In this document: positions 53,914 through 64,000 of the stretch, one piece after another
How positions within the stretch are numbered: the first letter of the stretch is position 1
Layout of the letters: each line of letters begins with the position of its first letter
NCBI RefSeq assembly: GCF_900142665.1
Contig: NZ_FRBR01000001.1
Span: forward strand, 186,001 to 250,000
Direction: 5' to 3'
From: Roseovarius pacificus
Lineage (GTDB): Bacteria > Pseudomonadota > Alphaproteobacteria > Rhodobacterales > Rhodobacteraceae
DNA: 64,000 nt
Notes under the pieces: generated by a model
What the model was told of the DNA's origin: nothing
Database searches by the model: none
Seen by the model: only the letters and a program-made list of their open reading frames with translations
Program-made: the position numbers and the translations under genes

Positions 53914-55077
53914 TCATTGCCCGAAAACCGAGAGGTAGAACCCGTCGCCGTCCTCGCCCACGGGCCAGCGCCGCCGCAACTGCTCGCTCCAGCCGCCATG
54001 CCGCCGCACGAACGCCGCGCTCTGCGCGTCGTTCTCGGCCCGGAACACCGAACAGGTCGCATAGGCCAACTGCCCGCCCGGCGCCACAAGCCCTTGGGCA
54101 ATATCGAGAATCTCCGCCTGAATGGCGCACAGCTCCGCCAGCCGCGCGGGCGTCAGGCGCCACTTGGCCTCGGGCGCGCGCCGCCATGTGCCGCTGCCCG
54201 AACAGGGCGCATCGCACAGCACCAGATCGTAAGGCCCATTTGCCGCCACGTCGGCCCCCGTCAGGCAGGTCACCCCGATCCCGGCTCGCCCGGCGCGCAC
54301 CGGCAGGTCCGCCATGCGCGCGGCATCGGCATCATGCGCGAACCACTGCGCCTCACAGCGCGCGGCCAGCGCCAGAACCTTGCCGCCGCCCCCGGCGCAA
54401 TAATCCAGCACCCGCGCGCCGGCCGGAATCTCAAGCGCCTCCATCGCCGCCTGGCTGGAACCGTCCTGCAACTCCACGATCCCGCGCTTATAGGCCTCGC
54501 TGCCCGCCACACGGCGCGCGCCCTCGCTCACCCGCACGGCGCTTGACGCAATGGTGGAAGGCGCCGCAATGATCCCGTCTTTCGACACTATATCAATAGC
54601 TTGAACGGCACTCTTCATGCGAAGGTTTGCCCGCAACATGACCGGCGCGCGCTCTCGCAACGCCAGCGCCGCCGCCTCGGCCGCGTCACCCAAAGCCTCC
54701 TGAAACAGCGGCAACATCCAGTCCGGCAGGTCCAGCCGCTCTCCGTCCTCGCGCGGAGCGGCACCGCCAGCGCGTTCGGCCTCGCTCAGCGGCGCGGGCG
54801 CATGGCCCTGCCCGTTGAACACCGCATCGGGATCGCCCCCTTCGGCCCGCAACGCGCCCAGCATCAGCCCCCGGCCCGTTTCCGCGCCGCCCAGACAGGC
54901 ATAAGACCTCCGGCAGCGCAGCGCCTGAAACACGTGATCGCGCACCGCCGCGCGATCCTTGGACCCGGCAAAGCGCGACCGCCGCGCCCAGCCGGTCAGC
55001 GCGCGCTCGGCAGGCGCCCCGGCAAGGATCTCGTCCAGCAACTCGATGGCCGCCTGAACACGGGCGCCGGGCGTCAC
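53914..55077 (-). CDS. RsmB-family 16S rRNA m5C methyltransferase
   Basis: The 387-residue protein is a RsmB/NOP2-type RNA cytosine-5 methyltransferase. The N-terminal ~150 residues form an NusB-like domain (IELLDEILAGAPAERALTGWAR). The Rossmann domain has VLDYCAGGGGKVLALA, and the two catalytic Cys motifs are DLVLCDAPCSGSGTWRRAPEAKW and LAYATCSVFRAEND. It is an RsmB-like relative rather than certain RsmB. It lies 45 bp after guaB on the same strand. Confidence 0.9.
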   Translation of the reverse strand: MTPGARVQAAIELLDEILAGAPAERALTGWARRSRFAGSKDRAAVRDHVFQALRCRRSYACLGGAETGRGLMLGALRAEGGDPDAVFNGQGHAPAPLSEAERAGGAAPREDGERLDLPDWMLPLFQEALGDAAEAAALALRERAPVMLRANLRMKSAVQAIDIVSKDGIIAAPSTIASSAVRVSEGARRVAGSEAYKRGIVELQDGSSQAAMEALEIPAGARVLDYCAGGGGKVLALAARCEAQWFAHDADAARMADLPVRAGRAGIGVTCLTGADVAANGPYDLVLCDAPCSGSGTWRRAPEAKWRLTPARLAELCAIQAEILDIAQGLVAPGGQLAYATCSVFRAENDAQSAAFVRRHGGWSEQLRRRWPVGEDGDGFYLSVFGQ

Positions 55078-55122
55078 GATATCACCTCAAGAATGTACCG
55101 CAAACTACTGTTATATAACGAT

Positions 55123-56877
<1,755 letters not shown>

Positions 56878-56880
56878 CGC

Positions 56881-57141
56881 CTACTCGGAGTCTGCGGTTC
56901 GGGAGTTCGGTGACGATTTCGGCTCGGGCACCGGATCGTGCCCGCATTGTCCCCACGGGTTGCACCGCGCGATCCGCTTCGCCGCCAGCCAGCCACCCTT
57001 GATCCCGCCATGCTTTTCCAGCGCCTCCAGCGCATACTGGCTGCAAGTCGGATGGTAGCGGCAATGATATCCCACCCAGGGTGACAGGATCAGCCGATAG
57101 GCCCGGATCGACCAGGAGAGGATATGCGCGAGCGGTGTCAT
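56881..57141 (-). CDS. yidD: Membrane protein insertion efficiency factor YidD
   Basis: YidD is a small membrane-associated protein that aids YidC-dependent insertion. The 86-residue protein has the family core [29 protein letters not shown] and [24 protein letters not shown], with the conserved Cys pattern. It overlaps the rnpA stop by four bases, in the usual rpmH-rnpA-yidD order. Confidence 0.96.
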   Translation of the reverse strand: MTPLAHILSWSIRAYRLILSPWVGYHCRYHPTCSQYALEALEKHGGIKGGWLAAKRIARCNPWGQCGHDPVPEPKSSPNSRTADSE

Positions 57142-57539
57142 TTTTCGGTTTCGTGCAAACGGCTTAGGGCGAATCTCAGGTCGTCTTTCAACGCCTCGAA
57201 AGGTCGCGAGGCCGTTACCTCGGCGCGTCCGATCAGGACATAATCCCAGCCTTCGCGCCCGACCTCGGGCAGCACCGCACGCGCCGCTTCCCGCAACCGC
57301 CGCTTGGCCCGGTTGCGCGCCACGGCATTGCCGACCTTCTTGGAACAGGTGAACCCGACCCGGATCGCCGGGTCCTCATCGCCCCGGTCGAGGGCCTGCA
57401 CCATCATGGACCTGGTCCCTTGCCGCCGCGCCCGCGCCGCCCGCAGGAAGTCAGACCGCTTGTTAAGTGTCTGAAGACAAACGGAAACCGCCGGGGGCGT
57501 TGTCCCCGGCTCATGTGCGGGGGCCTCCGGCGGCATCAT
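57138..57539 (-). CDS. rnpA: Ribonuclease P protein component
   Basis: RnpA is the protein subunit of RNase P, which matures tRNA 5' ends. The 133-residue form carries [20 protein letters not shown] and the RNA-binding signature [20 protein letters not shown]. The N-terminal ~20 residues are an unusual Pro/Ala extension ([17 protein letters not shown]). The start is ATG 57539 (or the next codon, ATG 57536), 23 bp after rpmH; a frame from 57851 would run through rpmH. Confidence 0.93.
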   Translation of the reverse strand: MMPPEAPAHEPGTTPPAVSVCLQTLNKRSDFLRAARARRQGTRSMMVQALDRGDEDPAIRVGFTCSKKVGNAVARNRAKRRLREAARAVLPEVGREGWDYVLIGRAEVTASRPFEALKDDLRFALSRLHETEK

Positions 57540-57562
57540 GTCCGTTGACCTGAAATCGCGGC

Positions 57563-57697
57563 TTACGCGCTCAGCGACTTGCGGCCACGCGCCCGACGCG
57601 CGTTCAGGATCTTGCGGCCTGCCTTGGTGGCCATACGCGCACGGAACCCGTGGCGGCGCTTGCGAACCAGGTTCGAGGGTTGGTAGGTGCGTTTCAT
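57563..57697 (-). CDS. rpmH: 50S ribosomal protein L34
   Basis: L34 is a 44-residue basic ribosomal protein. It reads [20 protein letters not shown] and continues [20 protein letters not shown] and SLSA. Length and sequence are canonical. It heads the rpmH-rnpA-yidD unit on the minus strand; the 288-bp gap upstream (57698-57985) would contain the promoter. Confidence 0.98.
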
Positions 57698-57985
57698 CGC
57701 TCCGTCTCCGGTCTTGGCGGGGCGGCACCGCTTTGGAATCGCGGCCAGCCCGATATCTGTTCGAAGCCCGGTCTATAGAGGCCCTGCTCAACCAAGTCAA
57801 ACCCACTGCACGCCTTTTGCAACAAATTCCGCATCCTGTCAGCGCATCCATGCAACAAAACCCGGAAACCTGTAACTTTCACCCCGATTGCATCACTCGC
57901 CATCACCCCCGCGTGAGGCCTCTGGTCAAAGCTCCCTCCGCCCCGCATCTTGGCGGCACCCCGTCCCATGAGACATGATCGTTCG

Positions 57986-58717
57986 ATGAAATATACGCCG
58001 CAAACCCACAAGCCCACCTGGTGGCGACACGCACCGCTGGCGATCATCGCCACCGTCGCCTTCATCGGCGCCTTCACCCTGAGCGATTATCTGACCTTTG
58101 ACACATTACAAGCCAATCGCGAGGCATTGCTGGCCTTTCGCGATGCCAACTATCCTGCCATGGCGGTGATCTTTATCGCCGTCTACGTCGTGATCGTTGC
58201 GTTTTCCCTGCCCGGCGCCGCCGTCGCCTCGGTGACCGGCGGTTTCCTGTTCGGCCTCGCCCTTGGCACCACGTTCAACGTGATCGCCGCCTCCATCGGC
58301 GCTTGTGCAATCTTTCTGGCGGCGCGATGGGGCCTGGGGCAAGCGCTGTCCACCCGGATCGAGGCCTCGGACGGAACACTGAAGCGGTTGAAAAACGGCC
58401 TGCATGACAATGAAATATCTTTTCTTTTCCTGATGCGCCTCGTGCCCGCCGTGCCGTTTTTCGTGGCCAATCTGGTCCCCGCACTGGTCGGCGTCGGATT
58501 CGTCAATTTCGCGATGACCACGATCTTGGGGATCATTCCCGGCGCTATCGTGTTTACATGGATCGGCGTCGGCGTCGGCGAAGTTTTCGACCGTGGCGGA
58601 CGCCCCGACCTGTCACTGCTGTGGGAACCGCAGGTCATCGGCCCCATTCTGGGCCTGTGCGTTCTGGCCGCCCTTCCCATTCTGATCAAGGCCCTGCGCG
58701 GCAACAGGGACATCTGA
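57986..58717 (+). CDS. TVP38/TMEM64-family membrane protein (VTT domain)
   Basis: The 243-residue inner-membrane protein has about five helices and the VTT/SNARE-associated domain: AVASVTGGFLFGLALGTTFNVIAASIGACAIFLAAR, FLFLMRLVPAVPFFVANLVPALVGV and TILGIIPGAIVFTWIGVGVGEVFDRGG. Relatives are implicated in lipid scrambling or transport. It ends 3 bp before a flavoprotein gene, a frequent pairing. Two in-frame ATGs (57968 and 57986) are possible starts; neither has a strong ribosome-binding site. Confidence 0.88.
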   Translation: MKYTPQTHKPTWWRHAPLAIIATVAFIGAFTLSDYLTFDTLQANREALLAFRDANYPAMAVIFIAVYVVIVAFSLPGAAVASVTGGFLFGLALGTTFNVIAASIGACAIFLAARWGLGQALSTRIEASDGTLKRLKNGLHDNEISFLFLMRLVPAVPFFVANLVPALVGVGFVNFAMTTILGIIPGAIVFTWIGVGVGEVFDRGGRPDLSLLWEPQVIGPILGLCVLAALPILIKALRGNRDI

Positions 58718-58720
58718 CCC

Positions 58721-60139
58721 ATGAACAGGATCAAGACGGATTTGCTGGTGATCGGCGCGGGCTCGGGCGGGCTGTCGGTGGCGGCCGGGGCCGCACAGAT
58801 GGGGGCCGATGTCACGCTGCTGGAAGGCGGCAAGATGGGCGGCGATTGCCTGAACTACGGCTGCATCCCGTCAAAGGCGCTGATCGCCAGCGGCAAGGCG
58901 GCCCATGCCCAGGCCCACGCCAGCCCCTATGGCATCGCGGATGTTGTTCCACAGGTCGACTATGCCGCCGCCAAGGATCATGTGCACGACATCATTTCGC
59001 AGATCGAACCGCATGACAGTCAGGCGCGCTTCCAGGGGCTTGGCGTGCGCGTGATCCGCGAATACGGCCGTTTCATTTCACAAACCGAGGTACAGGCGGG
59101 CGATCATGTCATCACCGCCCGCCGTATCGTCATCGCCACCGGGTCCTCGCCGCTGGTGCCGCCCATTCCGGGGCTCGACAGCGTTCCACACGAAACCAAC
59201 GAAACCCTGTTCGACCTGCGCGAGAAACCCGATCACCTGCTGATCGTCGGTGGCGGCCCCATCGGTATGGAAATGGCGCAGGCGCATCGCCGCCTCGGCT
59301 GCAAAGTCACCGTCATCGAAGGCGCAAAAGCCCTTGGCAAGGACGACCCGGAAACCGCAGGCGTGGTTCTGGACGCCCTGCGCGGCGAAGGGATCGAGAT
59401 TGCCGAAGACGCCATGGCCAGTGAAATCCGGGGCACGAAGGGCGCGATCGAGGTCGAGGCCGAGGATGGCCGCCTGTTCAAGGGCAGCCACCTTCTGATC
59501 GCCGTGGGGCGCAAACCCAATATCGACCGGCTGAACCTTGACGCCGCCGGAATTGAAACCACCCGCAGCGGGATCGAGGTGGACAATGCCCTGAAATCCA
59601 CCAATCGCCGGGTGTACGCCATCGGCGACGTGGCCGGGGGGCTGCAATTCACCCATGTGGCGGGATATCACGCGGGGATCGTCATCCGGTCGGCCCTGTT
59701 CGGCCTGCCCGCCAAGGCGGGAACGGCGCATATACCCTGGGTCACCTATACCGCCCCCGAACTGGCGCAGATCGGCCTGACCGAGGCGCAGGCGCGCGAG
59801 GCGCATGGCGACAGGATAGAGATCGTGCGCTTTCCCTACAGCCAGAACGACCGGGCGACAGCCGAACGCCAGACGACCGGCCTGATCAAGGTCATGATAT
59901 TGCGCGGGCGACCCGTAGGTGTGTCGATTGCCGGGGCGCAGGCCGGGGAGTTGATCAATCTCTGGGCGCTCGCGATGGCCAACGGATTGAAGATGAAACA
60001 CGTCGCCAACATGGTCGCGCCCTATCCCACGATGGGAGAATTGAACAAGCGTGTCGCAGGGGCCTATTTCTCGCCCCGGCTGTTTGATAACTCTAAGGTG
60101 AAAACAATCGTGGGGCTGGTGCAGCGCTGGCTTCCCTGA
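58721..60139 (+). CDS. FAD-dependent disulfide oxidoreductase (dihydrolipoamide dehydrogenase/MerA-like)
   Basis: The 472-residue flavoprotein has the FAD fold LLVIGAGSGGLSVAAGAAQMGADVTLLEG, the redox disulfide Cys43/Cys48 (GGDCLNYGCIPSKAL), the NAD(P) fold LLIVGGGPIGMEMAQAHRRLG and the FAD-binding YAIGDVAGGLQFTHVAGYHAG. The dimer-interface catalytic His of lipoamide dehydrogenase (HxHPT) appears replaced by Tyr435 in MVAPYPTMGE, so a different substrate is likely. It is in an operon with the VTT protein and 15 bp from the histidine kinase. Confidence 0.9.
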   Translation: MNRIKTDLLVIGAGSGGLSVAAGAAQMGADVTLLEGGKMGGDCLNYGCIPSKALIASGKAAHAQAHASPYGIADVVPQVDYAAAKDHVHDIISQIEPHDSQARFQGLGVRVIREYGRFISQTEVQAGDHVITARRIVIATGSSPLVPPIPGLDSVPHETNETLFDLREKPDHLLIVGGGPIGMEMAQAHRRLGCKVTVIEGAKALGKDDPETAGVVLDALRGEGIEIAEDAMASEIRGTKGAIEVEAEDGRLFKGSHLLIAVGRKPNIDRLNLDAAGIETTRSGIEVDNALKSTNRRVYAIGDVAGGLQFTHVAGYHAGIVIRSALFGLPAKAGTAHIPWVTYTAPELAQIGLTEAQAREAHGDRIEIVRFPYSQNDRATAERQTTGLIKVMILRGRPVGVSIAGAQAGELINLWALAMANGLKMKHVANMVAPYPTMGELNKRVAGAYFSPRLFDNSKVKTIVGLVQRWLP

Positions 60140-60154
60140 ACGGGCACAAAACAT

Positions 60155-61549
60155 ATGCGGGTGCTGAACTCTCTTTCCGGACGCTTCCTGATCCTGACGG
60201 TCGTGTTCGTGATGCTGGCCGAGATCCTTATTTTCGTGCCCTCCATCGCGCGCTTTCGCGAGGATTTCCTGATGTCGCGGCTGGAACGGGCGCAGATTGC
60301 CTCACTTGCGCTGTTGGCCAGCGAGGATATCAGCCCCGAGTTGCAGGACGAATTGCTGCATAACGCGGGAGTTTTCAATGTCGTGCTTCGCCGGGACGAG
60401 GCACGCCAACTGATCCTGTCCTCCCCGATTCCCGCCCCCATTTCGGCCACCTTCGACATGCGTGACGCCACCCCGTTCGAGCTGATCCGCGATGCGATGG
60501 CACGTCTGGCCACACCCGATCCGCAGGTGATCCGTGTCATTGGCGAGCCGGTGCGCATGGCCGGATTGCTGATCGAGGTCACGCTGGATACCGCCGACCT
60601 GCGCATGGCCATGATAGATTACGGGTTGCGCATTCTGATTCTGTCGGCGGTGATCTCGGGCATCACGGCGTTGCTTCTGTTCCTTGCGGTCCGCCGCTTT
60701 CTCGTCAAACCGATCAAGCGGGTCGTGGGGCATATGCAATCCTACGCCGCCGCCCCCGAGGACGTCCGGCGCGTGATCAAACCCTCTGCCGGCGTCACCG
60801 AATTGCGCGAAGCCGAGGAAACCCTGCAACTGATGCAAACCCAGCTCACCAGTGCCCTGAAACAAAAGGACCGGCTGGCGCAACTGGGCGGGGCCGTTGC
60901 CAAGGTCAGCCATGATTTGCGCAATATCCTGACCTCGGCGCAACTATTCACCGACCGCATCGAGATGAGCGAGGACCCCGCCGTCAAGCGCATGGCGCCC
61001 AAGCTGGTCAACTCCATCACCCGCGCCGTTCACCTGTGCGAGGCGACGCTGGCCTATGGCAAGGCCGAAGAACCGGGCCCGATACTGGCCCGCGTTCAAC
61101 TGGCCGACGTGGTCAGCGACGTCATCGACAGCGAGCGCCTGTCGGTCGGCGACGGTCAGGTCAGCTTTTCCGAGGACATCCCCGCCTCGCTGACCCTGCG
61201 CGCGGATGCCGAACAGCTTTATCGCGTGATCGCCAACCTCGTGCGCAATGCCCGGCAGGCCATCGTGAATTCCGGAAAACCGGGTGAAATCAACATTGCC
61301 GCCCGCGATACCGACGACAACTGGATCATCCGCATCACCGACACCGGCCCCGGCCTGCCGGAAAAGGCGCGGCAGCATCTTTTCCAGCCTTTTCAGGGTG
61401 GTGCAACCAAGGGCGGAACCGGCCTTGGCCTGACGATCGCGGCGGAACTGGTGCGCGGGCATGGTGGCGAACTTGCGCTGGAACGCAGCGACGAACAGGG
61501 CACGGCCTTCGTGATCACCCTGCCCCGCGGCGGTGTTGAAGAAGTTTGA
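60155..61549 (+). CDS. Membrane sensor histidine kinase
   Basis: The 464-residue kinase has two transmembrane helices (residues ~10-30 and ~158-182) flanking a ~125-residue periplasmic sensor. A HAMP-like linker (LVKPIKRVVGHMQSYAAAPE) is followed by a HisKA H-box with His253 in VAKVSHDLRNILTSAQLF and a HATPase domain (ANLVRNARQAIVNSG, DTGPGLPEKARQHLFQPF, GTGLGLTIAAELVRGHGG). No response regulator is adjacent. The signal sensed is unknown; co-location with the flavoprotein may hint at redox or envelope stress. Confidence 0.93.
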   Translation: MRVLNSLSGRFLILTVVFVMLAEILIFVPSIARFREDFLMSRLERAQIASLALLASEDISPELQDELLHNAGVFNVVLRRDEARQLILSSPIPAPISATFDMRDATPFELIRDAMARLATPDPQVIRVIGEPVRMAGLLIEVTLDTADLRMAMIDYGLRILILSAVISGITALLLFLAVRRFLVKPIKRVVGHMQSYAAAPEDVRRVIKPSAGVTELREAEETLQLMQTQLTSALKQKDRLAQLGGAVAKVSHDLRNILTSAQLFTDRIEMSEDPAVKRMAPKLVNSITRAVHLCEATLAYGKAEEPGPILARVQLADVVSDVIDSERLSVGDGQVSFSEDIPASLTLRADAEQLYRVIANLVRNARQAIVNSGKPGEINIAARDTDDNWIIRITDTGPGLPEKARQHLFQPFQGGATKGGTGLGLTIAAELVRGHGGELALERSDEQGTAFVITLPRGGVEEV

Positions 61550-61607
61550 GATTTTTCTCAAACACCCCTTGCATTGCCCGGCGGCAAAGTCTAAATCCCG
61601 CCCTCAC

Positions 61608-61684
61608 GGACCGATAGCTCAGCTGGATAGAGTACCTGACTACGAATCAGGGGGTCGGGGGTTCGAATCCTCCTCGGTCCGCCA
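61608..61684 (+). tRNA. tRNA-Arg (anticodon ACG)
   Basis: The acceptor stem is GGACCGA/TCGGTCC, the D arm GCTCAGCTGGATAGAGT, and the anticodon stem CCTGA/TCAGG with loop CTACGAA, giving anticodon ACG (A34 is normally edited to inosine to read CGN). The T arm is GGGGGTTCGAATCCTCC, the discriminator is G at 61681 and CCA is encoded at 61682-61684. Confidence 0.96.
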
Positions 61685-61909
61685 TTTACCTCAGGCAACC
61701 TGTTGAAGGTGCAAGGTAAATCCCCCACACACTCATGATAGTTCCGCCGTTTTCAACACGGGGAAATCCGCGTCGAACGGACAGTTATCCTGCCCGCCAG
61801 ACCACGACCAATCGTGGAACCGGGCGGGTGGTATCATTGGTAAATCCGGCCGCGAACGGCCGGGAACACATAGGCAATATGCTCCCGGCACTCACGTTTG
61901 CCGCTCTTG
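61685..61909. other. Structured spacer between tRNA-Arg and uspA
   Basis: No coding frame is supported in these 225 bp. Immediately after the tRNA, ATTTACCT and AGGTAAAT (61684-61691 and 61714-61721) enclose a small CAGG/CCTG stem. Further on, CCCGCC-CCACGA-CCAA-TCGTGG-GGCGGG (61793-61828) and CCGGCCG-CGAA-CGGCCGG (61846-61863) form nested or simple hairpins. No T run follows them. The region lies downstream of uspA (minus strand) and of the tRNA. Confidence 0.5.
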
Positions 61910-62341
61910 TCAGCGCACCACGAAAACCGAGCAGTTCGAGTGGCGCACCACGCGCGCCGCGTTGGGGCCCAGCAGGTAATCCTTGAAATCGGGCTTGTGT
62001 GCACCGATCACGATAAGCGAGGCCTTGTCTGTCCCGGCCACGCGCAGGATCTCGTCATAGGCGTTGCCCGTCGCCACGATGTGGCGCACCGTTTCGTTGG
62101 CCTCGGCCCCCAGAACATCGGCCACCAACTCGCGCAACAGGCTCCGGGCCTCTTCCACGGCCTTCTCATGGTGGCCTTTCTCGAAGTAACTACCCACGAC
62201 GCTCATGCCGTAATCGGGGACCACGGTGATGACATCCAGTTGCGCATCGTCCAACGCGGCCAGACGGGCTGCGGCACGCAGCACATTGTCATCCCGATGC
62301 GGGTTGCTGACATCGACAGCACAAAGAACAGGACCGGTCAT
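61910..62341 (-). CDS. Universal stress protein (UspA family), TRAP-associated
   Basis: The 143-residue UspA-fold protein begins VLCAVDVSNPHRDDNVLRAA and ends with the ATP-binding GAHKPDFKDYLLGPNAARVVRHSNCSVFVV (G-2x-G-9x-G-S/N type). Small UspA proteins are often encoded with TRAP transporters, as TeaD is with TeaABC, where TeaD regulates uptake. Its start overlaps the end of the TRAP permease gene by four bases. Confidence 0.93.
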   Translation of the reverse strand: MTGPVLCAVDVSNPHRDDNVLRAAARLAALDDAQLDVITVVPDYGMSVVGSYFEKGHHEKAVEEARSLLRELVADVLGAEANETVRHIVATGNAYDEILRVAGTDKASLIVIGAHKPDFKDYLLGPNAARVVRHSNCSVFVVR

Positions 62342-64000
62342 GCGGGAACTCCTTGCTTGCTCATGCGCGCACGCTGCATCAAGGCCACGAGCCCCAGCAA
62401 CACCAGCGCCGGAATAAAGATCAATTCTTGCGGCATCTGTTTCGAAGGCGCCTCGACGGAGTCGATCACCACCGGCGTATCGCCGTAGAAATCGAACCCC
62501 TGCATCGTGTCCGAGAACGGCGTGCCGAACATCGGTTCCTCCAACAGCACCTTGCCGTCTTCTTCCATCAGGCTCAGCCCGAAACTCTCCAACAACGCCG
62601 CGCCGTCACCTTCTTCTGCGACAGTCAGAACAAGCGTGGTATCCTTGGGCTCTCCGGTGATGAAATCGGGGCCCGACACGACCACACGCAAATCCTGCCC
62701 GGCACTTGCCGACTCAAGGGCTTGCCCCAGTTGCGCGGGTTCGACCATCTGGAACGGGGGCTGAATGCGGTCCATGAAGAAATCGGGCCGGAACAGCGCA
62801 AAGGCGATCAACACAAGCGCCACACTCTCGTAAATCCGGCTCTTCGTCAGGAACCACCCCATCGTCCCGGCGGTGAACACCAGAATCGCTATGGTCGCGA
62901 CGACAAAGGTTATGATCCCCTGCACCCAGGTCACATCGATCAACAACAGGTTGGTGTTGAAGATGAATACGAACGGCAACGCAATGGTGCGCAGGGAATA
63001 GAAAAACGCGGTGAAACCAGTGCGGATCGCATCGCCCCCCGACACGGCGGCGGCAGCAAAACTGGCCAGCCCCACAGGCGGCGTCACATCCGCCATGATG
63101 CCGAAATAGAACACGAACAGGTGCACCGCGATCAGCGGCACGATCAGCCCCGATTGCGCGCCCAGTTCCACGACCACGCCCGCCATCAGCGAACTGACCA
63201 CGATATAGTTGGCCGTGGTCGGCAGGCCCATCCCCAGGATCAGGCTCAGCAGGCCGACCATCACAAGCATCAGGATCAGGTTTCCGCCCGACAGGAACTC
63301 GACCAGATTGGCCATCACCTGCCCCACGCCGGTCAGGGTCACAGTGCCCACGATCACACCTGCCGTGGCCGTGGCCAGACCGATACCGATCATGTTGCGC
63401 GCGCCCGCGATCAGACCCTGCATCAGATCGACCAGCCCTTCACGGCTCGCATTCCCTGCTGTGCCCTCGCCCCGGAACATGGCCTTGAGCGGGCGCTGCG
63501 TCAGCAGGATCACGAACAGCAGCGCCGTCGCCCAGAAGGCCGACAGGCCGGGGGATTTCTGTTCGATCATCAGGAAGTAGACCAACACAATGATCGGCAG
63601 CAGGAAATAAAGCCCCGCCTTGTAGATTTCCCCCACCACGGGCAGCCTGACGTCTTCGGCCTCGGGGTCATCGGGCTCAAGATCCGGCACACCGGCGGCC
63701 AGCCACAAGAGGATGACATAAGCCAGAACGAGCAGCGCCGACAGGATCGCGCCCGATCCTTCCGGGAACAGCGATACAATCCAGCCCACGGGATACTGGA
63801 CACCGTAGCACAACAGCGCGAACCCCGCGAAAAAGACGGCCATGCCGACGATGGTGCGCCCGAGGCTGACCACCCGGTCCCCGAGCGTGGGCATGTTGTT
63901 TTTCACCGCCTCCAGATGGACGATATAGACCAGCGCGATATAGCTGATCGTCGCGGGCAGGAAGGCGTGGGTGATCACCTCGACATAGGAAATGCCGACA
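62338..64000 (-). CDS. TRAP transporter 4TM/12TM fused permease (partial, 3' part)
   Basis: TRAP permeases use ion gradients to import acids delivered by a periplasmic binding protein. The visible ~554 residues are the C-terminal part of the DctQM fusion: SYVEVITHAFLPATISYIALVYIVHLEA, a series of about ten to twelve hydrophobic helices, the GMGLPTTANYIVVSSLMAGVVVELG motif and ADVTPPVGLASFAAAAVSGG. The reading frame stays open to the right edge, so the gene starts beyond the window. A C-terminal periplasmic-like segment with DTTLVLTVAEE precedes a last helix. It overlaps uspA by four bases. Confidence 0.92.
   Translation of the reverse strand, partial: VGISYVEVITHAFLPATISYIALVYIVHLEAVKNNMPTLGDRVVSLGRTIVGMAVFFAGFALLCYGVQYPVGWIVSLFPEGSGAILSALLVLAYVILLWLAAGVPDLEPDDPEAEDVRLPVVGEIYKAGLYFLLPIIVLVYFLMIEQKSPGLSAFWATALLFVILLTQRPLKAMFRGEGTAGNASREGLVDLMQGLIAGARNMIGIGLATATAGVIVGTVTLTGVGQVMANLVEFLSGGNLILMLVMVGLLSLILGMGLPTTANYIVVSSLMAGVVVELGAQSGLIVPLIAVHLFVFYFGIMADVTPPVGLASFAAAAVSGGDAIRTGFTAFFYSLRTIALPFVFIFNTNLLLIDVTWVQGIITFVVATIAILVFTAGTMGWFLTKSRIYESVALVLIAFALFRPDFFMDRIQPPFQMVEPAQLGQALESASAGQDLRVVVSGPDFITGEPKDTTLVLTVAEEGDGAALLESFGLSLMEEDGKVLLEEPMFGTPFSDTMQGFDFYGDTPVVIDSVEAPSKQMPQELIFIPALVLLGLVALMQRARMSKQGVPA

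Noticed and set aside
61608..61684. tRNA-Arg as an integration site of a genomic island
   Set aside because: I found no repeat of the tRNA 3' end and no integrase nearby; the neighbours are ordinary genes.

Overview
The window reads as a chromosomal segment of an alphaproteobacterium, most likely a Rhodobacteraceae (Roseobacter-group) species. This is inferred from high G+C, the gene families and orders present (cckA, the tandem CysG/DUF2849/CysI/CysH/DUF934 sulfur cluster, the pyrH-to-lpxB envelope operon with LpxI, a TRAP 4TM/12TM fusion permease with UspA, a VPLPA-CTERM protein) and regulatory motifs of alphaproteobacterial type (GTTC-N7-GTTC before recA, TTAA-N7-TTAAC before cckA). Almost all of it is core chromosome. 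I see no prophage, insertion sequence, CRISPR array or rRNA operon.

Layout. 1-5 kb: tRNA-Val, an HU-like protein, a small secreted-protein gene broken by an 11-bp tandem duplication, lon with a possible heat-shock promoter, and a VPLPA-CTERM surface protein. 5-10.5 kb: tgt, an SPFH/NfeD pair, a protease-RimK fusion, two Fe-S assembly genes and tpiA. 10.5-16.5 kb: an Lrp-type regulator divergent from assimilatory sulfate reduction genes (cysG, DUF2849, cysI, APS-type cysH, DUF934), then ferredoxin-NADP reductase. 16.5-25.6 kb: an Ala-rich membrane-anchored protein, infC with a non-ATG start, a methyltransferase, a hydrolase-fold protein that has lost its catalytic residues, a penicillin-acylase-family enzyme, a beta-hydroxyacid dehydrogenase, and a patch with an exported repeat protein and a PACE-type membrane protein. 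25.7-37.8 kb: the minus-strand operon pyrH-frr-uppS-cdsA-dxr-rseP-(small ORF)-bamA-ompH-fabZ-lpxA-lpxI-lpxB, linking translation recycling, isoprenoid and phospholipid synthesis, outer-membrane protein assembly and lipid A. 38-46 kb: miaA, an AraC regulator with a solute-binding protein, a lytic transglycosylase, ssb, a GNAT-like protein and typA. 46-57 kb: DUF1330 twins, alaS, recA, a sulfotransferase-like gene, cckA, an RsmB-type methylase and guaB. 57-64 kb: yidD-rnpA-rpmH, a VTT-domain protein with a flavoprotein, a histidine kinase, tRNA-Arg, uspA and the 3' part of a TRAP permease.

The most unusual signal is an 80-bp intergenic element present three times (about 8.77, 18.11 and 56.80 kb). 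It is a 13-bp palindrome, exactly 24 variable bases, and a 43-bp GTAC-rich inverted repeat identical at 42 of 43 positions or better. I do not recognise it. Other points worth attention are the frameshifting duplication near 975, the hydrolase-fold protein without Ser or His, the ATA start of infC, and the CtrA-type and LexA-type boxes upstream of cckA and recA.
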